Shown in pieces: positions 53,278-63,270 of a stretch of 64,000 nucleotides of DNA (position 1 is its first letter; every line of letters begins with the position of its first letter). The notes beneath the pieces were generated by a model. That model ran no database searches and was not told the DNA's origin. It was given only the letters and a program-made list of their open reading frames with translations. This stretch comes from Verrucolacustris abundans (GTDB taxonomy: Bacteria > Verrucomicrobiota > Verrucomicrobiia > Methylacidiphilales > Verrucolacustridaceae): contig OZ239145.1 in the NCBI GenBank assembly GCA_965194535.1, positions 1,550,001-1,614,000 of the forward strand, in the 5' to 3' direction. The translations under genes were made by a program, and so were the position numbers.

Positions 53278-54153
53278 TTACTTTCCCAATGCCTGGGCGA
53301 CTTCTTTGCCAATCTCGCCCAAATTTTTCGCCATTCGAACTCCTGCTTTTTGCAAAGCCTCAATCTTGGCCTGAGCCGTGCCTTGCCCGCCTGAGATAAT
53401 CGCGCCCGCGTGCCCCATTCTCCGTCCCGGAGGTGCCGTCGCCCCAGCGATAAAGGAAACCACTGGCTTTTTTACCCGTGCCTGAATGTACTCAGCCGCT
53501 TCCTCCTCTTCGGATCCTCCAATCTCACCAATCATAACAATCGCCTTGGTGTCGGGATCCGCATGCAGATACTCCACCGCTTTTTGCAGGGTCAATCCGT
53601 GAATCGGATCTCCCCCGACTCCAATACAGGTGCTCTGACCCAAACCCTGACTTGTGATTTGCCAGACCGCCTCATACGTCAACGTTCCACTGCGCGAAAC
53701 CACTCCCACGTTTCCAGGTCGATGAATGTATCCCGGCATAATTCCGATCTTGCAGGCCCCAGGGGTGATAATCCCAGGACAGTTCGGCCCAATCAAAACA
53801 CAGGAGTACTCCTCCAAGGCATGACGTACCCGCATCATATCCATGACAGGAATTCCCTCTGTAATTGCCACAATCAACTGAATTCCCGCATCGGCCGCCT
53901 CTAAGATTGCATCTCCCGCAAACTCAGGCGGAACAAAAATCATGGAAGCGTTCGCACGGGTAGCCGCTACCGCCTCGGATACAGTGTCAAAAATGGGAAC
54001 GGTGTTCTCAAACTTTTCACCACCGCGTGCTGGAGTTACCCCTGCGACAACCTGAGTGCCGTACTCTTTGCAAGCGGAGGCATGAAAGGATCCCGATTTA
54101 CCGGTAATTCCTTGCACCAGGAGTCGCGTGTTCGCATCTACGAGAACCGACAT
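53278..54153 (-). CDS. sucD: succinyl-CoA synthetase alpha subunit
   Basis: 291 residues. CoA-binding fold (VQGITGKSGSFHASACKEYG) and the phosphohistidine loop (GRRMGHAGAIISGGQGTA) are present. It forms succinyl-CoA from succinate with SucC. 1 bp after sucC. Confidence 0.97.
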   Translation of the reverse strand: MSVLVDANTRLLVQGITGKSGSFHASACKEYGTQVVAGVTPARGGEKFENTVPIFDTVSEAVAATRANASMIFVPPEFAGDAILEAADAGIQLIVAITEGIPVMDMMRVRHALEEYSCVLIGPNCPGIITPGACKIGIMPGYIHRPGNVGVVSRSGTLTYEAVWQITSQGLGQSTCIGVGGDPIHGLTLQKAVEYLHADPDTKAIVMIGEIGGSEEEEAAEYIQARVKKPVVSFIAGATAPPGRRMGHAGAIISGGQGTAQAKIEALQKAGVRMAKNLGEIGKEVAQALGK

Positions 54154-54154
54154 C

Positions 54155-55351
54155 TTATTTCCCCTTCTTTCCCGCAGCCGCTGCGACCGCTTTTTCTGCG
54201 CCTTCCATCAATCCCTCGGCAGGAATCAAAGGGAGCCCAGACTCTTTGAGTAATTTTCTCCCCTGCTCCACATTCGTGCCTTGAAGCCTCACGATAATCG
54301 GAACGCGGGGCGGATTGCTCTTGCAAGCTGCGATCATCCCCTGTGCCAAGAGATCACACTTTAAGATCCCCCCGAAAATATTTACAAAGACCGCCTTTAC
54401 CGACGCGTCCGCCTGCAACAACCGAAAAGCAGCCGTGATCATCGACTCGGACGCACCTCCTCCCACATCCAAGAAGTTTGCCGGCTTTCCGCCCGCTGCT
54501 TGAATCAAATCCAACGTGGCCATGGCTAAGCCTGCTCCATTCACCATGCACCCGATGTTCCCCTCCAACCCGATATAATTCAGATGATGCTCTGCCGCCG
54601 CCAGATCCCGAGGATCTTCCTGTGATGGATCTTGTAAATCTTGGATCTCTTTGTGTCGGAAAAGTGCATTGTCATCAAAATTGAGCTTTGCATCCAAAGC
54701 GACTACATCCCCCCCCTTGGTTACGGCGAGGGGATTGATCTCAACCTGCGAACAATCCTTTTCAATAAAAAGCCTGTAAGCGGCGTGGAGCAGACGGCAA
54801 GGCGCTCGCAATCCGGTGGATGGAAACCCCAGAAAAATACTCACCTTTCGCGCCTGATAAGGCTGAAGACCTAAACCAGGATGAATGACCTCACGAAGAA
54901 TTGCCTCAGGGTTTTTTTCCGCCACTGCCTCAATCTCCATTCCACCCTGTTGGCTGGCGACAATGACGGGACACCCGGAAGACCGATCGAGGACAATGGC
55001 CAAATAAAGCTCTCGGGCGATCTCCGTGGATTCTCCGACCAACACGGCGTGAACGGGTTTTCCTTCCGGTCCGGTTTGATGCGTGATCAGGGTATTGCCG
55101 ATCATATGCTGGGCCACATCCCGGACTTGATGCGGGGTTTTCACCAAATGCACCCCACTTTTATACCCATCCATGAAATGCCCTTTTCCACGTCCACCCG
55201 CATGAACCTGTGCCTTGACCACAAAGCTGTTGCAGGGAAGGCTCCGGGCAATGGCCTCTGCCTCCTCTGGTGTTTTTGCTACGGCACCCCTCGGAATCGC
55301 TACCCCTGACGCCGAGAGCAGATCCCGTGCTTGATATTCGTGAATATTCAT
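54155..55351 (-). CDS. sucC: succinyl-CoA synthetase beta subunit
   Basis: 398 residues, ATP-grasp. MNIHEYQARDLLSASGVAIP, VVKAQVHAGGRGKGHFMDGY, SQVEINPLAVTKGGDVVALD and CMVNGAGLAMATLD are all present. Start ATG 55351. Confidence 0.97.
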   Translation of the reverse strand: MNIHEYQARDLLSASGVAIPRGAVAKTPEEAEAIARSLPCNSFVVKAQVHAGGRGKGHFMDGYKSGVHLVKTPHQVRDVAQHMIGNTLITHQTGPEGKPVHAVLVGESTEIARELYLAIVLDRSSGCPVIVASQQGGMEIEAVAEKNPEAILREVIHPGLGLQPYQARKVSIFLGFPSTGLRAPCRLLHAAYRLFIEKDCSQVEINPLAVTKGGDVVALDAKLNFDDNALFRHKEIQDLQDPSQEDPRDLAAAEHHLNYIGLEGNIGCMVNGAGLAMATLDLIQAAGGKPANFLDVGGGASESMITAAFRLLQADASVKAVFVNIFGGILKCDLLAQGMIAACKSNPPRVPIIVRLQGTNVEQGRKLLKESGLPLIPAEGLMEGAEKAVAAAAGKKGK

Positions 55352-55422
55352 AAAGAAGAAAAACTAATGATAGGGAGAGTCGAGGAAAGTGACGTTTGAG
55401 TCAACCCACGAATCCCCGCCCC

Positions 55423-57816
55423 TTACTCCTGTTTAGGCTCTTCCGCAGGTACCGAATCTGTTCCCGCCGCTTGCAAACCTACATCTTTGCTCTTGGAACC
55501 ACTCCTCATGGTTAGGGGTTGAAGCTCTTTCGCTGAAAATCCAGTCAGATCCCGCTCCGTTTTACTTGCCTCACTCAACTCCTTGTTATCCTGCACAACG
55601 GTAGGCTGAATCATCACCACAAGCTCTTGTCGGTTTGTAATGTCGGAAGTCGATTTAAACAAATTACCCATCAAAGGGATCGTCGACAAAAAAGGGACTC
55701 CAGCAACATTCTTAGTATCTTGCTGGGTGACTAAACCGCCTAAAAGAACAGTGGCACGATCAGGCACAATCACCGTGGTGTTGAGCTCTTGAGTGTTAAT
55801 GTCGGGCACATTGACACCACCACCAATAGCCTGACTGTTTTGCGAAAGAGTGTCGTTCGTTTGCACAATTTGCAGGCTGATCTCCTTGGCACTGTTGATC
55901 AGCGGAACTACCTCAATCTTCAAGACTACATCCTGATACTGAATATTCGACTGCTGGGAACCCGATGTAGCCGTCGCACTACCGCCTCCTCCTAATGTCG
56001 TAACCGTACTAGTGGGTATAGCGATTTTTTGTCCATTGTAGATCGTCGCTTTCTTATTGTTGGCAGTGAAAACCGCAGGGCGAGATGCGATTCGAAAGCG
56101 AGTTGTTGCCGTGAGTGCATTAATATAGAGATCGATTGAGCCAAGGATAAATGTTGCGATCTGCATTCCTGGCAATGCACCCACTGCCACTTGCGACATT
56201 TGAGCTAGTGTTGCAGCAGCGGGACCGATAGGGGTGGTTCCCGTTTGTGTCTGTTCGGTTGGATCTCCATTCACATCGGTTCCATACACAGTTTTAGTCC
56301 CTGATATGAAAGGTTTACCTCCAGCTACAGAGGCAGCACCAGTTCTTGATCCCCCGATATACTTTTGGAGAATATTCACCGCAAATTCATCATCATTACT
56401 TACCTGCAACTGCCCAATCACTGTTGCTAAATAAACCTGCATCGGTTTTTTATCAAGCTTGGTGAGAATTGCTTTCACCTTGTCCTTGGCCTCTGGCTGT
56501 CCAATAACAAGAATTGAATTGGCACGATTATCCGCAATCAACTTTGTTTTCCCGACAATTAGAGAATCAGCAGCCTGCTCCTCCCCCGGTTCAGATAAAA
56601 CATCTGCCTTTCTTCCGCCAGAACTTGATGAACCGCTCGACCCACCCCCCGCCACCACTCCCCCAGTTCCAATTCCACCAGAAATCTTTCCAGTTGATTG
56701 ACTGCCCCCCGCCACACCATCGCCTCCCTCATCACCCTCCTCTTTCAGCATATCCCCCAAAATCTGAAGCATGTCCGTAGCCGCAACATAGTTCAACGAA
56801 TGCTCGTAAGGATCCGTCAACTCGACTGCAATATCGAACTGCTGAATCAATGCTTGGATCGCCGTAAAATCAAATGGGCTCGCAATCACAAGAATTCGGT
56901 TGGTTCGAGTGTCAGCAATCAGCTGAATATCACCCGCAAAACCACTTTTCCCCCCGCTGATCGTTACTCCCGTCGCCCCACCTCCAAGCGCCTGCAATCC
57001 AGGAACGGGTGGCTGCGCCGCCTGACCCGTAGCCGCCTTTCCACTGCCTCCACTCCCACCCTCCTGTCGCTTTTCGAGAATCGTGGTAATCAACTCCACC
57101 ACCCTGTCCGCATTCGCCTGAGCCAAGGTAATAAATTCCGACTTCTTTTCAGGAGCTGGGATATCGATCAGATTTTTCACATCGATCAATCGCCGGATCA
57201 GAGTGGAGTTCTCCGTAATCACAACTTGGTTTGCTACAGGGACTGCAACCATGCTTCCGTATGGGTGAAGCACAATAAACTGGTTAAAGATCTCCACCGC
57301 ATCACTGGCCGCCAGATGAGTCAACGGCAAGACGTAAGAAGCAACAACTTCCCCCTCGGGCAACTCACTTTCATTCGTAAAGAGAAACACTCCCTCACTC
57401 CTAGGATTCTTTCCACCCGCCGCATTGATCACCTTCACCGAATTCTTATCCACCGCTATGAATGCATACCCGTTCAGTAGAAGCGTCGACTCTAGAAGGC
57501 GAATCGCCTCCGCTTTGCTCACAGGTTGATTGAGGGTCAGACTTAGATTTGCACCTCCCGCCAATAGACTGGCATCTTTAATTAACGTGACCCCTTTCAG
57601 CTTCTCATAAACCATTAGAAAATCGGAAACCGGATTATTCGGAAACTGGATCGTATCGGGAGATATCATTTCAGACGTTGAACCCTCAGTTGTCTTCGCA
57701 TCTCCCCCAAGAGCCAAATCTGCTGGGATCGAGGTCTGCGCCGCTACCTGTGCATGGGCAGTTACGCTAAAAAAAACAGCGCCGCTAAAAAGTAACGCCA
57801 GTGGAAAGAATTTCAC
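55423..57816 (-). CDS. gspD: type II secretion secretin GspD
   Basis: 797 residues: signal peptide, three N-domains, and the secretin pore (VIVPDRATVLLGGLVTQQDT, GVPFLSTIPLMGNLF, RQELVVMIQPTVV). It forms the outer-membrane gate for secreted proteins. It is the last gene of the gsp operon and overlaps the upstream GspC-like gene by 4 bp. Two Gly/Ser-rich inserts (about 390-420) are longer than usual. Confidence 0.94.
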   Translation of the reverse strand: MKFFPLALLFSGAVFFSVTAHAQVAAQTSIPADLALGGDAKTTEGSTSEMISPDTIQFPNNPVSDFLMVYEKLKGVTLIKDASLLAGGANLSLTLNQPVSKAEAIRLLESTLLLNGYAFIAVDKNSVKVINAAGGKNPRSEGVFLFTNESELPEGEVVASYVLPLTHLAASDAVEIFNQFIVLHPYGSMVAVPVANQVVITENSTLIRRLIDVKNLIDIPAPEKKSEFITLAQANADRVVELITTILEKRQEGGSGGSGKAATGQAAQPPVPGLQALGGGATGVTISGGKSGFAGDIQLIADTRTNRILVIASPFDFTAIQALIQQFDIAVELTDPYEHSLNYVAATDMLQILGDMLKEEGDEGGDGVAGGSQSTGKISGGIGTGGVVAGGGSSGSSSSGGRKADVLSEPGEEQAADSLIVGKTKLIADNRANSILVIGQPEAKDKVKAILTKLDKKPMQVYLATVIGQLQVSNDDEFAVNILQKYIGGSRTGAASVAGGKPFISGTKTVYGTDVNGDPTEQTQTGTTPIGPAAATLAQMSQVAVGALPGMQIATFILGSIDLYINALTATTRFRIASRPAVFTANNKKATIYNGQKIAIPTSTVTTLGGGGSATATSGSQQSNIQYQDVVLKIEVVPLINSAKEISLQIVQTNDTLSQNSQAIGGGVNVPDINTQELNTTVIVPDRATVLLGGLVTQQDTKNVAGVPFLSTIPLMGNLFKSTSDITNRQELVVMIQPTVVQDNKELSEASKTERDLTGFSAKELQPLTMRSGSKSKDVGLQAAGTDSVPAEEPKQE

Positions 57817-58448
57817 TTCTTACCCCCTTGTGGAATTGGAATTACCCGACGACGAATGACGGGAGCAGGAGTTGCACTAGACTTGCCGCCAGAATTTATC
57901 TGACCTTGTCCAGGCTGTTGCCCAGGCAGACCGGGAATAGGAGGTTGACCTTGAGCCGCAACAGGAATCGGAGCCACAGGTGCCCCGCCCCCACCGATAA
58001 TCTCATACTTGAGCGTCGCCATCTCCGTCCCCTTCTTAATTTTTGCCTGCAACTTGGAGGGATCTCCCGAGGGATCTTTCTTCAAATCCAGTAAAACCAT
58101 ACCCTGTGCAGAGGGCGACGGCTTTCGGCCAACCATAATTCTTTCAGGTTTCGTCTTGTTGGCCACAATCACAAAATCTTCCCCATCCATCCGAACGTAT
58201 CCCCCCAGAACGAGCTCTTTGGCAAAATCCGCCTCCGCCGTTGCAGAAGCCAACGTAAAAGGTGACTTCTTTCCCAACGCATCAAATCGCGATAGATCGA
58301 GGGGCTTGGGCAGGCCTGAACTCGTCGTAGTCGCAACGGGAATTACAGGAGGCTGCGAAATGGTTTCGGTCGTCATCTGTCCCCAGACTATCCCCTTCCC
58401 GACTAAAACGAGGATAACCCCCACCACCAATGTGAAGAACTTGTTCAC
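57813..58448 (-). CDS. GspC/PilP-like periplasmic protein
   Basis: 211 residues. One N-terminal membrane segment, a compact beta region (FAKELVLGGYVRMDGEDFVI, VLLDLKKDPSGDPS) and a Pro/Gln-rich tail. Position between gspM and gspD suggests GspC or PilP, which link the inner-membrane platform to the secretin. Similarity is faint. Overlaps both neighbours by about 4 bp. Confidence 0.55.
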   Translation of the reverse strand: MNKFFTLVVGVILVLVGKGIVWGQMTTETISQPPVIPVATTTSSGLPKPLDLSRFDALGKKSPFTLASATAEADFAKELVLGGYVRMDGEDFVIVANKTKPERIMVGRKPSPSAQGMVLLDLKKDPSGDPSKLQAKIKKGTEMATLKYEIIGGGGAPVAPIPVAAQGQPPIPGLPGQQPGQGQINSGGKSSATPAPVIRRRVIPIPQGGKK

Positions 58449-58972
58449 TCTTTGGATGTCCTAAAGAATTGCCCCACCTCAGCCTCCCCCACCATCTTGG
58501 GAGGCTCGGGACTCAGCTTCAGATTTAGTAAGGTTAAGGCCACCCCACTCTCAGGTTGGTACAGTTGCCCCGCCCACTGAATAAATTGCCCCAAACTTCC
58601 CGTTAACCTCATTCGATTACTCACCACGGTGCAAGCCACCCCTGGACGTGGGGCTTGAAGCGTCTGCTCCTCAATCTTTAATCCTGCCGCCGTAGCCGCA
58701 CTTTGAGATTTTTTCTGGAGAGCAGGGGCAGGATTCTCCGTAGGCACAGTTTTTAAGTTTTTCTCCAACCAGGCCGACTTCTCCTCCCACTCCGCTTTCT
58801 GCTCCATCCAACCTCTCGCCTCCTCAAGCTCATCCCTCTTTTGGACAACATCTCGACGATTCGCCTGATCCCAACTTAGCAAAAACTTAAGCCCTAAAAG
58901 ATGAATCCCAGCCAAAACCGCAAAGGCAAGGAAAAGGGTCAGTTTTTTCTCATGGCGCGTCAGGGTTCGCAT
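58445..58972 (-). CDS. GspM/PilO-like inner membrane protein
   Basis: 175 residues. RHEKKLTLFLAFAVLAGIHL is a membrane anchor, followed by a coiled coil and a ferredoxin-like C-domain (GQFIQWAGQLYQPESGVALT). Strong GGAGG ribosome site before ATG 58972. Overlaps the gspL-like gene by 23 bp. Part of the secretion platform. Confidence 0.65.
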   Translation of the reverse strand: MRTLTRHEKKLTLFLAFAVLAGIHLLGLKFLLSWDQANRRDVVQKRDELEEARGWMEQKAEWEEKSAWLEKNLKTVPTENPAPALQKKSQSAATAAGLKIEEQTLQAPRPGVACTVVSNRMRLTGSLGQFIQWAGQLYQPESGVALTLLNLKLSPEPPKMVGEAEVGQFFRTSKE

Positions 58973-60299
58973 CTGTCCCTCCTTCCTCGGAAACTAGGCT
59001 CCCCAAGGGAAGCCCCTCCGCTTGAAATCTAGCATTTCCGTTCGGTAATAATGTGGGTTGCGGATGTTTCCACTGAAAGGCCGCCAGCATGGGCTCCTTC
59101 TTTAACCACTCAAAATACTTTTCCGTCTGCTCCAAATCTTTTCCCTCACCCTGAAGAAGCAATCTCTTGGAATTATAATCAAACGTAGTCAAACGCACCC
59201 CATCAATCTCCCCAGGATCTTTCTCAATCAACGGTCGTGAGACCTGCCACAATAATTCCAAAGCGTTCATCTTTGGATTAACCAAAGCCCCCGCCTCCCT
59301 CCAACTCATCGCTGCATCCCGAATCTTTGCAGACTCCACCCCAATGCCCGCTAGCTCCCTTTGAATCAAATGGCGCCGCACCAGCGGGACTGAAACATAT
59401 ACGACAGCCAATGCCATAAGAGCCGCGTAGAGTCCTATCCCCATACGAATAAATTTCCTCCGCTCGCCCATCTGCGCCTTCGCCAATCTTCGCTCCGCCA
59501 AAACCGCTGGCTCCAAGTCCCAAGTAGCCGTAGGCAGACGAGGCGCTGCCCGCGATTCAATTCTCACAGGACATGGCAGCTGCTTGAGAAAATCTTGGCT
59601 CCCTAAAGGAAGCTCCCCCTCATCCCTCAATACGAGTAAGCTTAATGGACCTAAAGTTCCCTCTGCATCCATCTGCGCGAGCAGAGAAGCGATCTCTGCC
59701 GATACCGAGCTTTGTAACTCCCTGGCCAAAAGCGGTTGGGTGTGAAGCCACTTCCCCCCCGAGTAAAAATCGACCACCCAACGCCCCAGCTCCTTTCGTA
59801 AAACTCCCGAAGCCCCTCCCGCGGGAGCTGGTAATACCCTTCCAGCTATTTCATGCCTTCCTGCCTCCTCAAGGAGCCACTCCTCCTCCAATGCGCCTGT
59901 TAGGACAGCGACTGCTTCTAACTGACGCGATCCAGGTTCCCCCTCTCCAACTGCAGGGACGGGCTCAGCTCGAATTGCTTCCATGGCCCACACCGCCGCA
60001 TCGGGATTCGTGCCTAAAAGATTTTTCGACTCGAGTGCAATCTTCGCTAACTCCCTTGGCGCGATTCCCTCCTCAACAGGGATCCATAATGGAATCGAAA
60101 AGAAGGAACGCGAAGGAAGGCAAACTACGCAACCCACACCCCCTTCCACCTTTTTTGGGCTATCCATTGGCCCCACACACTGAGCGCCATCCTCCGTCGT
60201 ACTCCACGCCTCCCACCCCTCAGGACCTGGAAAAATAAATACAGGACCCGTAGCCGCTCTCCCTTTTCCTTTCTTCACTTTGGCTACTTTGCCTTTCAT
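58950..60299 (-). CDS. GspL/PilM-N-like platform protein
   Basis: 449 residues from ATG 60299. The N-terminal 260 residues are a worn actin-like domain without clear nucleotide motifs; then a membrane segment (GIGLYAALMALAVVYVSVPL) and a PilN-like periplasmic domain. GAGGAG precedes the start. Overlaps gspK by ATGA. Confidence 0.7.
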   Translation of the reverse strand: MKGKVAKVKKGKGRAATGPVFIFPGPEGWEAWSTTEDGAQCVGPMDSPKKVEGGVGCVVCLPSRSFFSIPLWIPVEEGIAPRELAKIALESKNLLGTNPDAAVWAMEAIRAEPVPAVGEGEPGSRQLEAVAVLTGALEEEWLLEEAGRHEIAGRVLPAPAGGASGVLRKELGRWVVDFYSGGKWLHTQPLLARELQSSVSAEIASLLAQMDAEGTLGPLSLLVLRDEGELPLGSQDFLKQLPCPVRIESRAAPRLPTATWDLEPAVLAERRLAKAQMGERRKFIRMGIGLYAALMALAVVYVSVPLVRRHLIQRELAGIGVESAKIRDAAMSWREAGALVNPKMNALELLWQVSRPLIEKDPGEIDGVRLTTFDYNSKRLLLQGEGKDLEQTEKYFEWLKKEPMLAAFQWKHPQPTLLPNGNARFQAEGLPLGSLVSEEGGTDANPDAP

Positions 60300-61261
60300 G
60301 GAGACTCCTCCTCCGACCAACGCGCCCTAACCTGCGGGGGATTAGATTTACGGGAGATTAAAGCCACAACTTTTCTTGTAGCTTCCCCTACCGTACCCGT
60401 CGAGGTCACCCGCCAAAGATCATCCTCATCAGTCGTGACACGGTCAGCCCAAGCCGCCGAGTTCGGACCCAGCAGAGCCTGATTCACGAGATCGTCCTGA
60501 GTCCCAAGGGCTCCATCCTGCCCTAGACGCTGCCTAATGAATTCACCCGCACTGCCGTTTGGTAAACCAAGGAATGCCTCGATCACGTCCTGATCTGCCG
60601 ATCGAAGGGAAAGTTTTCCCAACCCAAAGACTGTGAATTTTTTAATCGCATCCACCCCCTTACTCCCCTCTCGAGCCTCCTTTGCCATCTCAGCCCACCC
60701 AATTACCTTCTCCAGTTCATCCACCTTTTCGAAAACTCCGTTTCGCACATTACTCTCTGTCGCACTGTTTGAGCCTGTTGCAAACCCATCAGAATCCACC
60801 CAATCGATCAACGCATCGATCAGGGAAGAGGAGGTCGTCAAGTTCACCTCCCAACCCGCAAAGAGGTTTTGCAGTACCGCCCGTGCCACTCCCTTATCTC
60901 CCAAAAGGAGTGCGTTGATGTTTAGCTTCCCAGCCTCCCCTGTCATATCTTGCGTATCGATCGTAAACTTAACTGGCACCTTGCCCTTCCCCGTTCTCCA
61001 GCTTTCACTAATCCGACCACTCAACTGTTCAGACGCAATCTTCATATCTCCTGGATAAAGCCCAGGATTGAGTGCCATCTGGATTCCTGACTCTGCCACA
61101 AGCGTCGCTCTGGCATTTTGCAGTGCAGCAAGCTCCTGATCCAACTGTCTCTGGAGCAAGGCCGCCAACCCAAGCATTGCCGTCGCAATCAGACTCACGG
61201 CCCAAAGGACAATGATGAGCGCTACACCCGACGAGTATTTCGATAGATGAACTCTTTTCAT
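60296..61261 (-). CDS. gspK: minor pseudopilin GspK
   Basis: 321 residues from ATG 61261. N-terminal signal SGVALIIVLWAVSLIATAML lacks the usual FTLIE and ends in the GspK form. The body has ALIDWVDSDGFATGSNSATE and the helix-turn-helix-like FLGLPNGSAGEFIRQRLG typical of GspK. Overlaps gspJ by ATGA. Confidence 0.88.
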   Translation of the reverse strand: MKRVHLSKYSSGVALIIVLWAVSLIATAMLGLAALLQRQLDQELAALQNARATLVAESGIQMALNPGLYPGDMKIASEQLSGRISESWRTGKGKVPVKFTIDTQDMTGEAGKLNINALLLGDKGVARAVLQNLFAGWEVNLTTSSSLIDALIDWVDSDGFATGSNSATESNVRNGVFEKVDELEKVIGWAEMAKEAREGSKGVDAIKKFTVFGLGKLSLRSADQDVIEAFLGLPNGSAGEFIRQRLGQDGALGTQDDLVNQALLGPNSAAWADRVTTDEDDLWRVTSTGTVGEATRKVVALISRKSNPPQVRARWSEEESP

Positions 61262-61968
61262 TGGGTGGGTGGACTCACCGTTGGATTCGTACTGTTCGTG
61301 GTCGTCATCAAACTCCTCGTCACTGGATCTACCGGAGCTTGCCCTGTTGGACTCATGCCCGCGGGAATCCAAAACAGTGCCGTGTTGGTAAATGTCTTTT
61401 TTCCTGTCTGCCGCTCCAGCGTCAGCCTCAAAAAAGCTGGCTTCATGGGCTCATTCCAATCAGGTCGATTCATCTTCTCCTGATTTCTGGAATCCCCAGC
61501 CTCCCACTTGAGCCCCTTTACATCCTCCATAAGCCGGAACTCGTTGACCTCTGGCTTTTCCGTCTTACCCGTGTTCGTCCGAGTTAAGGACTCAACCAAC
61601 CACAACTCTTTGTCATCCCCTGTCCTTGCTTTTCTCAACTCAAACCCCAAAACCCGTACCCCATCGTACTGTTCTGGAAAGATCGCCACAGGCGCGTTTG
61701 TAATCACTAGTTCGTAACCCTTTCGACCACCCCGATTTTCTATAGCCAGCTGCGAATTGACTGGCAGATCCAGACACAACTGCCGTACCAGCGCAAAAAG
61801 CCCGCTCACCTCCCGACTCCTTAAACTCGCTTGGGCCGAAGCATTTGCCCCCATGACCGAAAACTGAACGAGTTGGAAAATCACCCCGAAGATCAGGATC
61901 AAAATAGTCAAACCTAGAGTCACCTCAATTAGTGTAAACCCCCTCCGATATCTGCTTGGCTGTCTCAT
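61258..61968 (-). CDS. gspJ: minor pseudopilin GspJ
   Basis: 236 residues from ATG 61968. Signal RRGFTLIEVTLGLTILILIF. Body VLGFELRKARTGDDKELWLV matches GspJ. Overlaps gspI and gspK by ATGA. Confidence 0.85.
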   Translation of the reverse strand: MRQPSRYRRGFTLIEVTLGLTILILIFGVIFQLVQFSVMGANASAQASLRSREVSGLFALVRQLCLDLPVNSQLAIENRGGRKGYELVITNAPVAIFPEQYDGVRVLGFELRKARTGDDKELWLVESLTRTNTGKTEKPEVNEFRLMEDVKGLKWEAGDSRNQEKMNRPDWNEPMKPAFLRLTLERQTGKKTFTNTALFWIPAGMSPTGQAPVDPVTRSLMTTTNSTNPTVSPPTQ

Positions 61969-62378
61969 CGCTGAGGCCACATCAGGAAAGAGATGCTTTC
62001 GAGCTGGGCTCCTTTTTTCGTAGTCGCTTGAATCTGAACCTCCCACCAACCCGCAATGAGTCTAGGAGCAGGGCTATTATTTGTTCCAGGCAACTCGATC
62101 GGGGGATTGATTGGGTTCACCGCAGCACCCAAAAAAACCGTCCCATCATCTTCGATGGGCCGAAACTCCTTGCCCGTTGGTTGCAGATTATTCGTAGTAG
62201 CCAGAATTTTTGCGGCACACGACTCCATCGCCTGCCTTCTCATCCCAGTTCGAAGCAACTCCACATTTATCCCGATCACCTCGTTCAGCGCCACCGCAAA
62301 CCCCACAGCTGCAAAGGCAAAAACCGCCACCGCCAACATCACCTCGATTAATGTAAAAGATGGAGATCCCCTTTTCAC
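61965..62378 (-). CDS. gspI: minor pseudopilin GspI
   Basis: 137 residues. Signal PSFTLIEVMLAVAVFAFAAV. Short body typical of GspI. Overlaps gspH by ATGA. Confidence 0.83.
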   Translation of the reverse strand: MKRGSPSFTLIEVMLAVAVFAFAAVGFAVALNEVIGINVELLRTGMRRQAMESCAAKILATTNNLQPTGKEFRPIEDDGTVFLGAAVNPINPPIELPGTNNSPAPRLIAGWWEVQIQATTKKGAQLESISFLMWPQR

Positions 62379-62839
62379 CGCTTCTCCCTTGCTTCCGTCA
62401 CACTTTCCCCCGTCAAAGCACTGAAGGAAAACTGCTCCTCATTTTCGTTATGTTTTAAAAGCACACGCACCGGTTCCACCAACCCACCCCCGGTAAACAG
62501 CCACTGGTAATCCTCAGGCGTTTTCCATCCGCTTTTTCCTTTCGACCGATCGAGTGGCGTGACAATCATCATCTCCACTCCATTCTCAAAAGGTCTTCCA
62601 TCCACACCTCCCCCACCAAGTACAACCCTCTGCGCCCTTCCTGTGCTTAAGGCCTTTTCTCGAGCTTGCCCCGCCTTCTCCTCCAAAAGCTTTCTAGCCG
62701 ACTCCAAATCCCGATCTCCCCCCGTAGATGAAAGAAAAACCGCCGCTCCCCCCATAAATACCACACCAATCCCCACCGCTAACATGATTTCGAGAAGTGT
62801 GAACCCCTTTCTCCCACGCCCCTTTGGCCGCCGCATCAT
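62375..62839 (-). CDS. gspH: minor pseudopilin GspH
   Basis: 154 residues. Signal KGFTLLEIMLAVGIGVVFMG. Body with ARKLLEEKAGQAREKALSTG, the GspH helix. 17 bp after gspG. Confidence 0.83.
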   Translation of the reverse strand: MMRRPKGRGRKGFTLLEIMLAVGIGVVFMGGAAVFLSSTGGDRDLESARKLLEEKAGQAREKALSTGRAQRVVLGGGGVDGRPFENGVEMMIVTPLDRSKGKSGWKTPEDYQWLFTGGGLVEPVRVLLKHNENEEQFSFSALTGESVTEAREKR

Positions 62840-62856
62840 CCGGCCCTTACCCCAAC

Positions 62857-63270
62857 TTACTTCGAGCTAATATCGTCGCCCTTGCCCCCATCGTCCTTGC
62901 GGTCAGGCCCCATGGAGTACACCTTAAATCCTTTAGCAGATGAGGAATCGATCTTGTACTTGTAATCCTGACCCCACGGATCTTTCGGCAACTCCTCAAA
63001 ACCTTTTCCTGTTCCGACCAAGGCCTGCAAACCGGCCGATTGGGACAAAGGGACACCCCCATTTTTCATCTCATACATTCGCACCTGAGTAATAATCGCC
63101 TGCAGATCCCCGCGTGCTCTTTGCTCCTTCGCGAATTCCAGATTCCCCGTCAGCATAAAGATGGCCGACCCCATCAAAACGGTGATGATACCCACCACCA
63201 ACATAATCTCGATTAAGGTGAATCCAGCCCCATGAGCCAGCCGATGGTTTCTTAAATTTTTTGTCTTCAT
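62857..63270 (-). CDS. gspG: major pseudopilin GspG
   Basis: 137 residues. Signal GAGFTLIEIMLVVGIITVLM, then DLQAIITQVRMYEMKNGGVP and the Ca-binding loop PKDPWGQDYKYKIDSS. Forms the pseudopilus shaft. Overlaps the upstream gene by ATGA. Confidence 0.93.
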   Translation of the reverse strand: MKTKNLRNHRLAHGAGFTLIEIMLVVGIITVLMGSAIFMLTGNLEFAKEQRARGDLQAIITQVRMYEMKNGGVPLSQSAGLQALVGTGKGFEELPKDPWGQDYKYKIDSSSAKGFKVYSMGPDRKDDGGKGDDISSK